A model generated the notes under the pieces. That model had not been told where the DNA came from and searched no databases. It saw only the letters and a list, made by a program, of their open reading frames with translations. The position numbers and the translations under genes are program-made. 39,319 bases of DNA, taken from positions 1-39,319 of the IMG/VR virus record IMGVR_UViG_3300045965_000132. One strand, given 5' to 3'. This document shows positions 23,984 to 30,477 of the stretch, piece by piece (the first letter of the stretch is position 1; each line of letters opens with the position of its first letter). Source of the stretch: a virus.

Positions 23984-24853
23984 CTACGCCGCCTTCTTCT
24001 TGCGGTTCTTCCTTGTTCCGCGAGCAGTCAACAGATTCATGACTTTCCCCTCGCGTTCTGAGTGCAACCCGGCCAGCACCCACTGGACGACGTTTTTCGT
24101 CGGCGCCTTCTTCGATTTGAAGGCGTTTTCCATGGCGAGGTATAGCTGTTTACCAACCTGGAAGCGGATACTATCGGCCGGTGCGGTAGCACCCTGGTTG
24201 ATGGCGTCCACCAGCAACTGGTCTACCGTGGCCGGGGTTTCGCCGTATTCCTGAATCAGTCTCGCGCGCACGACCGACAGTTGCCGCGGCGGGAAGATGC
24301 GCGACAGCAACGGCTGTTGCTCTGCCAGCCATTCCTGCGGCACGCGCACACACTCCATGATGAAGGCCTCCTTGGAGATAAAGAACTCAAGGAGTTCGCG
24401 CCTACCGGCGGCGAACACCTTGCACAACGCCCTCGTAACCGCTGACGCAATGCCCGCATCTGTTTCGGACAATTTCCTTAACACCGTGAGGTCGTCAGCA
24501 AGGGTCCGGGTGGCACCGATGTCCATGCCCATGGTGTCGCCGATTACCGCCACCGAAACGACAACCGCCTTGCCCGTTTCAGCCACGGCCCGCGCCCGGT
24601 GCTGTCCGTCTGCCAGGCGATTGCCAATAAAACAAATGGGCGGGGATTTGCGCGGGTCCCACCAGCCTTGTGTGATTTCCCGCTTCAACCTCTCCAGATT
24701 ACCAGCGCGGATTTTGCGGTTGAGTTCGTTACCGACTTCCAGAATTTCTTTCGCCAACTCCGGCGTAAGCGTTACGGCAGGAAGCAGCCCATCGGCGGGG
24801 AGCTTGGAAAGCGCGACTTGCAGTTCGACCAGCGATGCAAAGTTCTGCGACAT
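23984..24853 (-). CDS. ParB-like DGQHR-motif protein
   Basis: 289 residues. The key segment is FIGNRLADGQHRARAVAETG, the ParB/Srx-type DGQHR signature, preceded by NLERLKREITQGWWD and followed by DIGATRTLADDL. This combination is a recurrent phage protein in which the motif binds nucleotide. The C-terminal half is helical (LLSRIFPPRQLSVVRARLIQ) and ends in a Lys/Arg tail (TRKNRKKKAA). Homologous domains occur in partition proteins and nucleases, but the role in phages is not settled. ATG 24853 has AAAGGA upstream. It pairs with the zinc-ribbon gene downstream. Confidence 0.75.
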   Translation of the reverse strand: MSQNFASLVELQVALSKLPADGLLPAVTLTPELAKEILEVGNELNRKIRAGNLERLKREITQGWWDPRKSPPICFIGNRLADGQHRARAVAETGKAVVVSVAVIGDTMGMDIGATRTLADDLTVLRKLSETDAGIASAVTRALCKVFAAGRRELLEFFISKEAFIMECVRVPQEWLAEQQPLLSRIFPPRQLSVVRARLIQEYGETPATVDQLLVDAINQGATAPADSIRFQVGKQLYLAMENAFKSKKAPTKNVVQWVLAGLHSEREGKVMNLLTARGTRKNRKKKAA

Positions 24854-24877
24854 GGCGTGCCTAGTCCTTTACGTGTT

Positions 24878-24927
24878 GGAGCCGTGCCGGATTATTCCGC
24901 ATTTGCGGATTCGTTGGAGTTGGCTCC
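24878..24927 (-). promoter_or_regulatory. Nested inverted repeats before the DGQHR gene
   Basis: Inner dyad TCCGCA-TT-TGCGGA (24896-24909) lies within outer arms GGAGCC (24878-24883) and GGCTCC (24922-24927). The element occupies the 116-bp gap 24854-24969 between the secreted LamG gene and the DGQHR gene. It could be a terminator for the former or an operator/leader structure for the latter; no T-tract is evident. Confidence 0.4.
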
Positions 24928-24969
24928 GCTTGGGTTGCCTTGGATTAGCTTGACACCTTGAGCACCGCC

Positions 24970-25851
24970 TCACCGATACATTGTCTTGATCCTCCCCCAG
25001 GTCGTGGCGCCGACCGGAACCGCCTGCGCCCGCCCCGCGTCGTAGTGGCGGACGGCATCGTGCTCGCCCAACGCGCGCTTGTAGAACGCAACGTGAGCGA
25101 GCGAGCCGTGGAACGGCGGATTGCCGCAGTAGCTCTCCGTCCCGTTGATGCACCAGTAGAGCGGCACGCTGGCACCGCCGAGACGTAGCGGACTGCCGCT
25201 CGTCGCCGGATAGCCGTCGGGCACCGGCATGGACGCATCGAGCGCGCCGTTGACGTAGACGGTCATGGTCCCGCTGGCGACGGTGGCCAGCACGTGCGTC
25301 CATTCCCCGACTGCGGGCTTGGCGTTCGTGTAAAGGACGTGCCCGTCGTACACGCCGCTCTTGGCCACGTTCGACTGGAACCCGCCGTGGTAGTACCGGG
25401 TGCTCAGGTTGTAGCCGCCGCCCGCGTACGGATGGCTCCAGTTGAGCGGACCGTAGGCGGCCATCTTCTGCACGAGGACCTGCTCGCGCAGGTGGAGCCC
25501 GATGTCGCTCTTGAACCACGCCTCGATGGTGTAGGGCGGCACGAGATCGATGGCGTCGCAGTGCTCGGCTTCCCAGTATCCGGCCTGCGCGAAGTTCCAC
25601 TCCATCGGCCCGTTGTAGTGCCACGAGGTGCCGCCCGCCGGTATCCCGGGAGAGCCGAGCCCGCCGAAGGCAACCCACACGTTGTACGTCGGCGTATGAC
25701 TCGCGACTTCGTGCACCGACATGGAGTTGGGCGGGTCGTTCAGCGGCCAGTAGGCGCTCGGGCGGTCGGCGAGCACGGTGTTGATGTAGAGGTCTTGTGC
25801 GAGCGCGGGAACGGCGCACAACAAGGCGATTACTACGACGATGCGTTTCAT
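24970..25851 (-). CDS. Secreted LamG/concanavalin-like protein
   Basis: 293 residues starting at ATG 25851 behind GGAGGG. The first 19 residues are a clear signal peptide (KRIVVVIALLCAVPALAQ). The mature part opens with DRPSAYWPLND, the standard beginning of LamG/jelly-roll lectin domains. It contains YTIEAWFKSD, GEWTHVLATVASGTMTVYVN and FHGSLAHVAFYKRAL, the successive landmark strands of that fold. It should be exported and bind glycan or another surface ligand. Export makes a virion role less likely unless it is anchored. It follows an operon with a membrane-bound glycosidase-like protein. Confidence 0.85.
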   Translation of the reverse strand: MKRIVVVIALLCAVPALAQDLYINTVLADRPSAYWPLNDPPNSMSVHEVASHTPTYNVWVAFGGLGSPGIPAGGTSWHYNGPMEWNFAQAGYWEAEHCDAIDLVPPYTIEAWFKSDIGLHLREQVLVQKMAAYGPLNWSHPYAGGGYNLSTRYYHGGFQSNVAKSGVYDGHVLYTNAKPAVGEWTHVLATVASGTMTVYVNGALDASMPVPDGYPATSGSPLRLGGASVPLYWCINGTESYCGNPPFHGSLAHVAFYKRALGEHDAVRHYDAGRAQAVPVGATTWGRIKTMYR

Positions 25852-26207
25852 TGACCCTCCTTGGTCTCCCCCGCCGCGCGCCGGATGGCCATGGCAGCCT
25901 CGTCGCGGTTGTGCGGGTCCATGACCGCGGACTCGACAATCCGCGCCGCCTGTTCCATGCCAGCCAATCGCGCCGTGCGCTCTCGGTCGCACAACCAGGC
26001 GGCGATGCGCGACACATCCCGGCGCGATCTCCAACCGATCGCATCGAGCAGCGCGCCCACCGCCTGGACCGCCGCGTCCCGCTCCGCCAGCATCGCGCCG
26101 ATACGCGCCAACTCCGCCCGCGCGTCCGGCGGTTGGGCGGGGTGCGCGTCCGTGTGCAGGCCCGGGCTGTCCACTACCCTCCCCCGCCCGCATTCCGTTT
26201 CGTTCAT
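25848..26207 (-). CDS. Helical hypothetical protein
   Basis: 119 residues, Ala/Arg/Glu-rich and almost wholly helical (RAELARIGAMLAERDAAVQA; AAWLCDRERTARLAGMEQAA). The start at ATG 26207 follows GGGGGCGGC and overlaps the TGA of the HTH gene (ATGA); the end overlaps the start of the LamG gene. The C-terminal ARIVESAVMDPHNRDEAAMA stretch resembles short helical motifs in small phage accessory proteins. No function assigned. Confidence 0.65.
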   Translation of the reverse strand: MNETECGRGRVVDSPGLHTDAHPAQPPDARAELARIGAMLAERDAAVQAVGALLDAIGWRSRRDVSRIAAWLCDRERTARLAGMEQAARIVESAVMDPHNRDEAAMAIRRAAGETKEGQ

Positions 26208-26470
26208 GCCGCCCCCACGACCCGGCCGCGCACAGAGCCGCACCGCTGCCCGTATTCGAGCGTGCCGCCCTGGCGGATCGTCGTCCGCCACCGCCACAGG
26301 GTGCTGGGCGTCACACCCAGCTCGTCCGCCGCCCACACGAGACTGCCGCCGCAGTAGTCCATCACCATGGCGACGTGGCGTTGCACGGCTGACGCCAGGC
26401 GCAGGTCGGCAAGTCCGTTGGCGTGGTGCCATGGCGGGGATGGGATGCTGACTTCTTCAGGCCACCTCAC
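26204..26470 (-). CDS. Small Fis-type HTH protein
   Basis: 88 residues from GTG 26470, whose GTGA overlaps the stop of the glycosidase-like gene. The second half contains CGGSLVWAADELGVTPSTLW followed by RWR, the Fis/NtrC-type DNA-binding helix-turn-helix (G-G-x-x-x-x-A-A-x-x-L-G-x-x-x-x-T-L-W-R). No sensing domain is present. It probably modulates accessory or late promoters by binding DNA. The longer upstream frame is a shadow of the glycosidase gene. Confidence 0.7.
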   Translation of the reverse strand: MRWPEEVSIPSPPWHHANGLADLRLASAVQRHVAMVMDYCGGSLVWAADELGVTPSTLWRWRTTIRQGGTLEYGQRCGSVRGRVVGAA

Positions 26471-27837
26471 TGCGGCCCCCGGCGTCGCACGAGGAAAACG
26501 GCGTCCTGGCCTGGCACCGTCAGGCTCGATGCGGTGGCACCGTTGTTGACCGACGGCGTCACGGTCCCGAAGATCCGCCACAATCCGCCGCCCGTGTAGA
26601 GCGTGACCGGGACGCGCCGCATGTTGACGAACACCGCGCCGTTCTCGAAGTCGCGCCGGAATAGGACCGGCGTCGGTACGCCTTGAACAGTGTCCCTCGC
26701 CAGCACCTGCGCCGTATCGCGCGGCGCGCCCAACCACCCCTTGAACCGCACGTCCTTGACCGCGACACCCTTCGGCGTGACCGCGTACTCATCCCACCAC
26801 CACGGCAAGTAGCCGCGCGCGTTGTCCTGAATCGAGCCGGTCAGCGACCCGGCGCCACTGCCCAGCGTCGCCACCGCCATCACCAGCCGCTGATGCTTGA
26901 CGTTGTAGGGATCCTGCTGGTTCGCGCTCGAGCGCCAGGTGGTCAGCAGGTTGCGCGTGGGCTGGTTGTAGTAATGCTCGCTGGCCAGGTAGTGCTGGAC
27001 GCTTTCACCCGGCTGGTAGGGCCAGTTCTCGTTCATCCACGCGTTGGCCGTGGAGTCGCCGCGCGGGCCACAGTTGCCGCACACCGGCAGGCCGGGCGCC
27101 TGTTCGCGCAGGCGGGCGAAGTAGGCGGTCACCCCCGCCTTGTAGGCGCGATCCCAATCGGCGAGCGACGCGTAGCCGCTGCGCACGTAGTCGATCTTGT
27201 CACCGAGGTTCTGCGTCCAGGTAATGCCCTGGCATATCTCGTCGGCGAACAGGTCGGTGAAGATGGACGGGTCAGCCCAGCGCACGAACGTATCGGCGAG
27301 CGCCACGGCGATGCCCGGCTTGGCGAGATCCACGTAGCCGCACCCGTAGCCGCGGTAGTTCCCGCCCGTCACGCTGCTGTAGAGCACCGCATTGTGCTGG
27401 CGAATGGCGCGCCACCTAGCCCACAGGTAGTTCGTGCCGCTCGTGTCGCAGCCATAAGGCACTTCCCCGCCGTCGTAGCACTCGACGCACGCGTGGAAGG
27501 TCCCGGCGGGCGAGAACGCATAGAGCCGCATGCCGGGGTTGAGCGAGCGTAGATAGCGAAGCGTCTTGTTCCCAGGTGTCCCGGGCGCCGCCACGTCGAG
27601 CAGGACCCAGTCCCACATCGCCTGTTCGCGCACCAGGGCGCTGTCCATGACGCCGCCAGACCAGAACGGGGCGCCGTTACTGAACTGCCAGGAGTACATG
27701 GCGACGCGCGGATACACGTCTCGTGCGACGGCGGTCGGTGGCGGCTTCGGTTTCGGTTTGTGCAGGATGATCGCGATCCCGATCGTAGCTGCGAACATCG
27801 CACCGAAGATGGCGCCCAGCTTCAACAGGTCCCTCAC
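26467..27837 (-). CDS. Membrane-anchored glycosidase-like protein
   Basis: 456 residues from GTG 27837 (AAGGGGGG upstream; GTGA overlap with csrA). An N-terminal anchor, KLGAIFGAMFAATIGIAIIL, is followed by a Lys/Pro spacer. The body suggests a TIM-barrel glycoside hydrolase of the putative GHL15 type: YSWQFSNGAPFW start, NPGMRLYAFSPAGTFH, TDLFADEICQG with acidic residues in a strand-end position, and SEHYYNQP. A C-terminal beta domain (FENGAVFVNMRRVPVTLYTG) ends the protein. Glycosidase activity is inferred; the catalytic pair cannot be fixed. It may remodel host polysaccharide or block superinfection. Confidence 0.65.
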   Translation of the reverse strand: MRDLLKLGAIFGAMFAATIGIAIILHKPKPKPPPTAVARDVYPRVAMYSWQFSNGAPFWSGGVMDSALVREQAMWDWVLLDVAAPGTPGNKTLRYLRSLNPGMRLYAFSPAGTFHACVECYDGGEVPYGCDTSGTNYLWARWRAIRQHNAVLYSSVTGGNYRGYGCGYVDLAKPGIAVALADTFVRWADPSIFTDLFADEICQGITWTQNLGDKIDYVRSGYASLADWDRAYKAGVTAYFARLREQAPGLPVCGNCGPRGDSTANAWMNENWPYQPGESVQHYLASEHYYNQPTRNLLTTWRSSANQQDPYNVKHQRLVMAVATLGSGAGSLTGSIQDNARGYLPWWWDEYAVTPKGVAVKDVRFKGWLGAPRDTAQVLARDTVQGVPTPVLFRRDFENGAVFVNMRRVPVTLYTGGGLWRIFGTVTPSVNNGATASSLTVPGQDAVFLVRRRGPQ

Positions 27838-28016
27838 GATTCGCCCCCCTTCTTCGGTTTCTCCACGCGGTCGATCACCATGTGCGCCGGTGCGTCGATT
27901 CCCAGCTTCACCTGGGCCCCGCGCAGCTCCATCCCGCTGACCGTGATCTTCGTCACCATGATCTCGATCTCGCCGATGCGGATCGATTCGTTGACGCGTC
28001 GGGTCAGGATCAACAC
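27834..28016 (-). CDS. csrA: CsrA/RsmA-family RNA-binding regulator
   Basis: 60 residues. The protein begins LILTRRVNESIRIG, matching the invariant start of CsrA (LILTRRVGE-x-x-x-IG), and continues to VKLGIDAPAHMVIDR, the counterpart of VRIGVNAPKEVAVHR. Arg6, Arg7 and the RNA-contacting Arg50 (Arg44 in the host protein) are kept. His43 is replaced by Asp49, and the beta2-beta3 loop has about six extra residues. CsrA dimers bind GGA motifs in mRNA leaders. The start is taken as GTG 28016, giving the canonical N-terminus; it overlaps the stop of the preceding gene. A phage copy could reprogramme host carbon storage, motility or biofilm mRNAs. Confidence 0.9.
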   Translation of the reverse strand: MLILTRRVNESIRIGEIEIMVTKITVSGMELRGAQVKLGIDAPAHMVIDRVEKPKKGGES

Positions 28017-28414
28017 GAGGGCGCCTCGAGTGGTGATGTTGGCCACGCCACACCGAGCGCACGCACCGAATCCGCGACGAACTCGTTCAGGCGTGGATAG
28101 CCGTTGCTGCGAGCGTTCGTGATGATCCGGGCGACGTCTCCAGGACCGAGCTGCTCGATTGCGACGCGGCGGTAGAGCTCGGCGTGGAACGTGGCGTAGC
28201 GTTGGAGTTCGCGCGGATCCGCGGTGCCGATCGTGAGCGGCTTGCTCTTGGCGGCCTTGCGCACCAGGCTCACCAGCAGACCGCTCGCGTTGCGCACGAC
28301 CTTCCGCTTCGCCATGTCGATGACCTGGCCGGCGATCGCGTGCACGTCGACCTGCTCGTACTGGAGCGCCAGGCGGTCGACCAGGCCGGGCTCGAACAGG
28401 CTCGCGACCTTCAC
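28010..28414 (-). CDS. Hypothetical protein next to the replication gene
   Basis: 134 residues, mainly helical and basic (DMAKRKVVRNASGLLVSLVR; YATFHAELYRRVAIEQLGPG). GTG 28414 overlaps the TGA of the DUF1376 gene (GTGA) behind GGGGGAGG, so it is translated with it; its end overlaps csrA. Position immediately after a replication initiator would suit a helicase loader or primosome accessory factor, but no AAA or DnaC-like motif is present. Not recognised. Confidence 0.6.
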   Translation of the reverse strand: MKVASLFEPGLVDRLALQYEQVDVHAIAGQVIDMAKRKVVRNASGLLVSLVRKAAKSKPLTIGTADPRELQRYATFHAELYRRVAIEQLGPGDVARIITNARSNGYPRLNEFVADSVRALGVAWPTSPLEAPSC

Positions 28415-29157
28415 GCGGGCCTCCCCCGTAGCCGACGCAGCTGCTCGTCGCGCTCCTGGGCGGCGCCCTGCTCGGTGCTCACGTCGGCACCGGTGAGCGT
28501 GCCTCGAGACGTGGGGATGCCGGACATGATGCCGGCAAGGACCTGGCCTATCGGGGTCGGTCCCGTGCCAGACGGTGCGGCGCTCGATCGATCGGGTTCG
28601 GGTGTTCCCTGACGCGAGATATCGCCGGCCGTGCCGGCCTCTGGCGGCCCGACCCGTGTATCGGAGTCAGAATTTGGCACGGAGTAATTCTTAGATTCTT
28701 CTTTTAAGGCAGAGGCAGGGCTGACAGTTGAGCGACGGGTCGAGCGACGCTTGAGCGACGCATCAGCGACAGTTGAGCGACCTTCAAGCGACGATTCAGC
28801 GACGTTTGAGCGACGTCCCCAACGCATTGCGTTAGTTGCGTTTGCTCCACGCGTCGCTATTTCCCGCCTCTCGATCTGTGCTTTTCGCTCCCGAATTGCT
28901 CTCCGTTGAAGCCACGTTCCGTCGTCCCGCACCTGAAATCTCTCCGAAAAAACCTGTCGGTGGGCTGGCCATTCCTCCTCGGTGTACCCCGCCCAGCGCC
29001 TCACCTGGTCCTCGGTCATGACCCCTGGGGTTGGGGTCTGGTGCGTGAACGCCAGGACGTCGATATACCCCCCGCGCTCGTCGCGAGACATGCCGCGGGT
29101 GTCGACGATCCAGTCGCGCCAGTAGAACTGGCTTGACGGCGCTCGATCTCGGGCCAT
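28411..29157 (-). CDS. Replication initiator-like protein, DUF1376 N-terminal domain
   Basis: 248 residues. Residues 8-100 are a DUF1376 (YdaU-type) domain: FYWRDWIVDTRGMSRDERGG, DVLAFTHQTPTPG, then WAGYTEEEWPAHRQVFSERF and DDGTWLQRRA. Such domains are typical of phage replication proteins acting like lambda O. Residues ~113-145 are a Ser/Arg-rich linker encoded by the 11-bp iteron array. The C-terminal part (GTGPTPIGQVLAGIMSG and RDEQLRRLRGR) is probably a partner-binding region. ATG 29157 overlaps the previous stop (TGATG). With the internal iterons it is the best candidate initiator. Confidence 0.82.
   Translation of the reverse strand: MARDRAPSSQFYWRDWIVDTRGMSRDERGGYIDVLAFTHQTPTPGVMTEDQVRRWAGYTEEEWPAHRQVFSERFQVRDDGTWLQRRAIRERKAQIERREIATRGANATNAMRWGRRSNVAESSLEGRSTVADASLKRRSTRRSTVSPASALKEESKNYSVPNSDSDTRVGPPEAGTAGDISRQGTPEPDRSSAAPSGTGPTPIGQVLAGIMSGIPTSRGTLTGADVSTEQGAAQERDEQLRRLRGRPA
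28671..28833. other. Candidate replication origin: AT-rich block, eight iterons, dyad
   Basis: Within the DUF1376 gene, the plus strand shows eight copies of a 9-base core (consensus TTGAGCGAC) starting at 28728, 28740, 28751, 28762, 28773, 28784, 28795 and 28806, a spacing of 11 bp after the first. The period equals about one helical turn. On one side lies an AT-rich stretch (28671-28707, including TAATTCTTAGATTC) that stands out in this GC-rich genome; on the other a perfect dyad AACGCA-T-TGCGTT (28821-28833). Lambda carries iterons and an AT-rich unwinding element inside gene O in the same way. Confidence 0.75.
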
Positions 29158-29414
29158 CAGTGGCCAGCCCGAGCAGTCTGAGCGCGCAACGGGAGCTTGC
29201 CCTGCCGCTGCTCGATCGTGACCGTGACGGGGTCCCCCAGGTCGAACGAGTCGGCGTGCTCGCCGGGGACGAAGTACAGGGACCCGCGGATCCCATCGGC
29301 GTTGTCGAGCTTCGCGGTGACGACCAGGACCTCGTGGGCCTCGGCGTCCTTGCCCTTACCGACGTCCTTGATCTCCTTCTTGATGATTCTCCCGACGAGC
29401 TCCAGATCGGACAT
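29157..29414 (-). CDS. Small beta-rich protein in the recombination block
   Basis: 85 residues from ATG 29414 with AAAGGAG eight bases upstream. The first half has a basic patch (GRIIKKEIKDVGKGKDAEAH), the second a run of strands (EVLVVTAKLDNADGIRGSLY; DPVTVTIEQRQGKLPL). The pattern could be a small OB- or SH3-like nucleic-acid binder. Neighbours are the VRR-NUC nuclease and the replication protein. No family identified. Confidence 0.6.
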   Translation of the reverse strand: MSDLELVGRIIKKEIKDVGKGKDAEAHEVLVVTAKLDNADGIRGSLYFVPGEHADSFDLGDPVTVTIEQRQGKLPLRAQTARAGH

Positions 29415-29427
29415 GGATAAGCTCCTT

Positions 29428-29862
29428 TCAGCTGATGGTGGGTGCGGCGTGGTAGGCCCCGTCGCGGCCGTGTGTGGGCCGTGTGGCCCCGATCGCCCGC
29501 GGGAGGTCCTGGACATCACGAACGACGAGGGTCAGGGCTCCAGCGGCCTCGAAGCGACGCTGGAGGTCACGCTGGGCACGGGTCCGGACCGCGTTCCCGG
29601 TCTTGCACTCGAGCAGGCCCATGCGGCCCGTGGGCGGCAGGCAGATCACGACGTCCGAGAAGCCCTCTTGGCGCTCGTTCGTGTGGAGCTGGACCCTGCC
29701 GTCCGCGCACAGCACGGGGATGCCGGTGGTCGATATCGGGACCGCCGGGATCCGGTGGAGCGCGCACCAGTCGAGGCAGGCGTCCACCAGACTCCGGTGG
29801 GCGCGCTGGGAGCCTCCGAGGACGCGCTTTAGATCGCGGGCGTGGATGACACGCTGCGGCAT
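29428..29862 (-). CDS. VRR-NUC domain nuclease
   Basis: 144 residues with the PD-(D/E)XK signature of VRR-NUC enzymes: GFSDVVICLPP (Asp70), GLLECKTG (Glu85, Lys87) and a following helix with RAQRDLQRRFEAAGA (Gln97). Stand-alone phage VRR-NUC proteins are thought to resolve branched DNA such as Holliday junctions before packaging. ATG 29862 behind GGGAGG overlaps the zinc-ribbon gene by 34 bp. It belongs with the exonuclease genes upstream as a recombination module. Confidence 0.85.
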   Translation of the reverse strand: MPQRVIHARDLKRVLGGSQRAHRSLVDACLDWCALHRIPAVPISTTGIPVLCADGRVQLHTNERQEGFSDVVICLPPTGRMGLLECKTGNAVRTRAQRDLQRRFEAAGALTLVVRDVQDLPRAIGATRPTHGRDGAYHAAPTIS

Positions 29863-30110
29863 CCGGCCTCCCTGGCCCGTGCTTCGTCCATACGTTCGCG
29901 CTCAGCCTCGGCGCGGAATCCCTCCTGACGGCAGGCGATGCACTCCCATACCCGGCGGACAGCGTTGAAATACGCCTTGGTGCCGCGCGTGCCGGTCGAG
30001 TTCCCCGGCTTACAACGCGGGATCGTCTCCCAGCAGAAGTCGCAGCGCTGTGGAAAGCGCACGTAGCGCACCGGCGTCCACTGCTCGCGGGCGATCACGT
30101 TGGCTGCCAC
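29829..30110 (-). CDS. Zinc-ribbon protein
   Basis: 93 residues from GTG 30110; GTG 30098 and TTG 30164 are other possible starts. It contains two metal knuckles, CDFCWETIPRCKPG and WECIACRQ, spaced about 30 residues apart, the arrangement of a zinc ribbon, then a charged helix (RAEAERERMDEARAREA). A small DNA- or RNA-binding protein is likely. The 11-bp inverted repeat at 30117-30182 lies directly before its start. Confidence 0.65.
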   Translation of the reverse strand: MAANVIAREQWTPVRYVRFPQRCDFCWETIPRCKPGNSTGTRGTKAYFNAVRRVWECIACRQEGFRAEAERERMDEARAREAGCRSVSSTPAI

Positions 30111-30116
30111 AGAACG

Positions 30117-30182
30117 GCCCCGGAGCCACGAGCGTGCACGCACACGCCCGCCCTCACTTCCCAACGAATACGGCTCCGGGGC
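30117..30182. promoter_or_regulatory. 11-bp perfect inverted repeat in an intergenic gap
   Basis: Arms GCCCCGGAGCC (30117-30127) and GGCTCCGGGGC (30172-30182) are separated by 44 bp, which include a self-complementary GCGTGCACGC at 30132-30141. The pair fills the 76-bp gap 30111-30186 between two early genes. It could form a large mRNA hairpin that separates upstream and downstream gene expression, or serve as a two-site operator. No promoter-like hexamers were recognised in it. Confidence 0.5.
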
Positions 30183-30186
30183 TCTC

Positions 30187-30477
30187 TCACTGGTTCAGCC
30201 CGCCGGTGCAGCGGTGCAGCGTGAGGCCGTTGGACGGGCGTGCGACGATCGGTGTGCCGTCGCTGCGCTCGCCGATCTGCAGCAGGACGACGGGCTCCTG
30301 GTCGGCGCGCGCCGACTCGCCGACCGTGGCATCGTGAACGATCACGATCGGATCGCCACAGGACGGACAGGCCACAGTCTGGAGCTCGACGCGGTCGCCC
30401 TGCTTCTCGAGCTGGACCTGAACCCATGCCTCGCTCCCAAGGCCGAGCGATCCCTGACGCATCCCGAAGGCTCGCAT
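30187..30477 (-). CDS. Small protein with CxxC motif
   Basis: 96 residues from ATG 30477, whose start overlaps the stop of the preceding gene (TGATG). There is one knuckle (VACPSCGDPIVIVHDA) and a later LHRCTGG, so a single metal site with a distant Cys is possible. The sequence is otherwise beta-rich (SEAWVQVQLEKQGDRVELQT; QEPVVLLQIGERSDGTP). It probably belongs to the recombination/replication accessory set. No family recognised. Confidence 0.6.
   Translation of the reverse strand: MRAFGMRQGSLGLGSEAWVQVQLEKQGDRVELQTVACPSCGDPIVIVHDATVGESARADQEPVVLLQIGERSDGTPIVARPSNGLTLHRCTGGLNQ

Noticed and set aside
28728-28814. 11-bp repeats considered as mere low-complexity coding sequence
   Set aside because: The period is not a multiple of three, the core is kept across three reading phases, and an AT-rich block and dyad sit beside it. 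An origin role explains this better.
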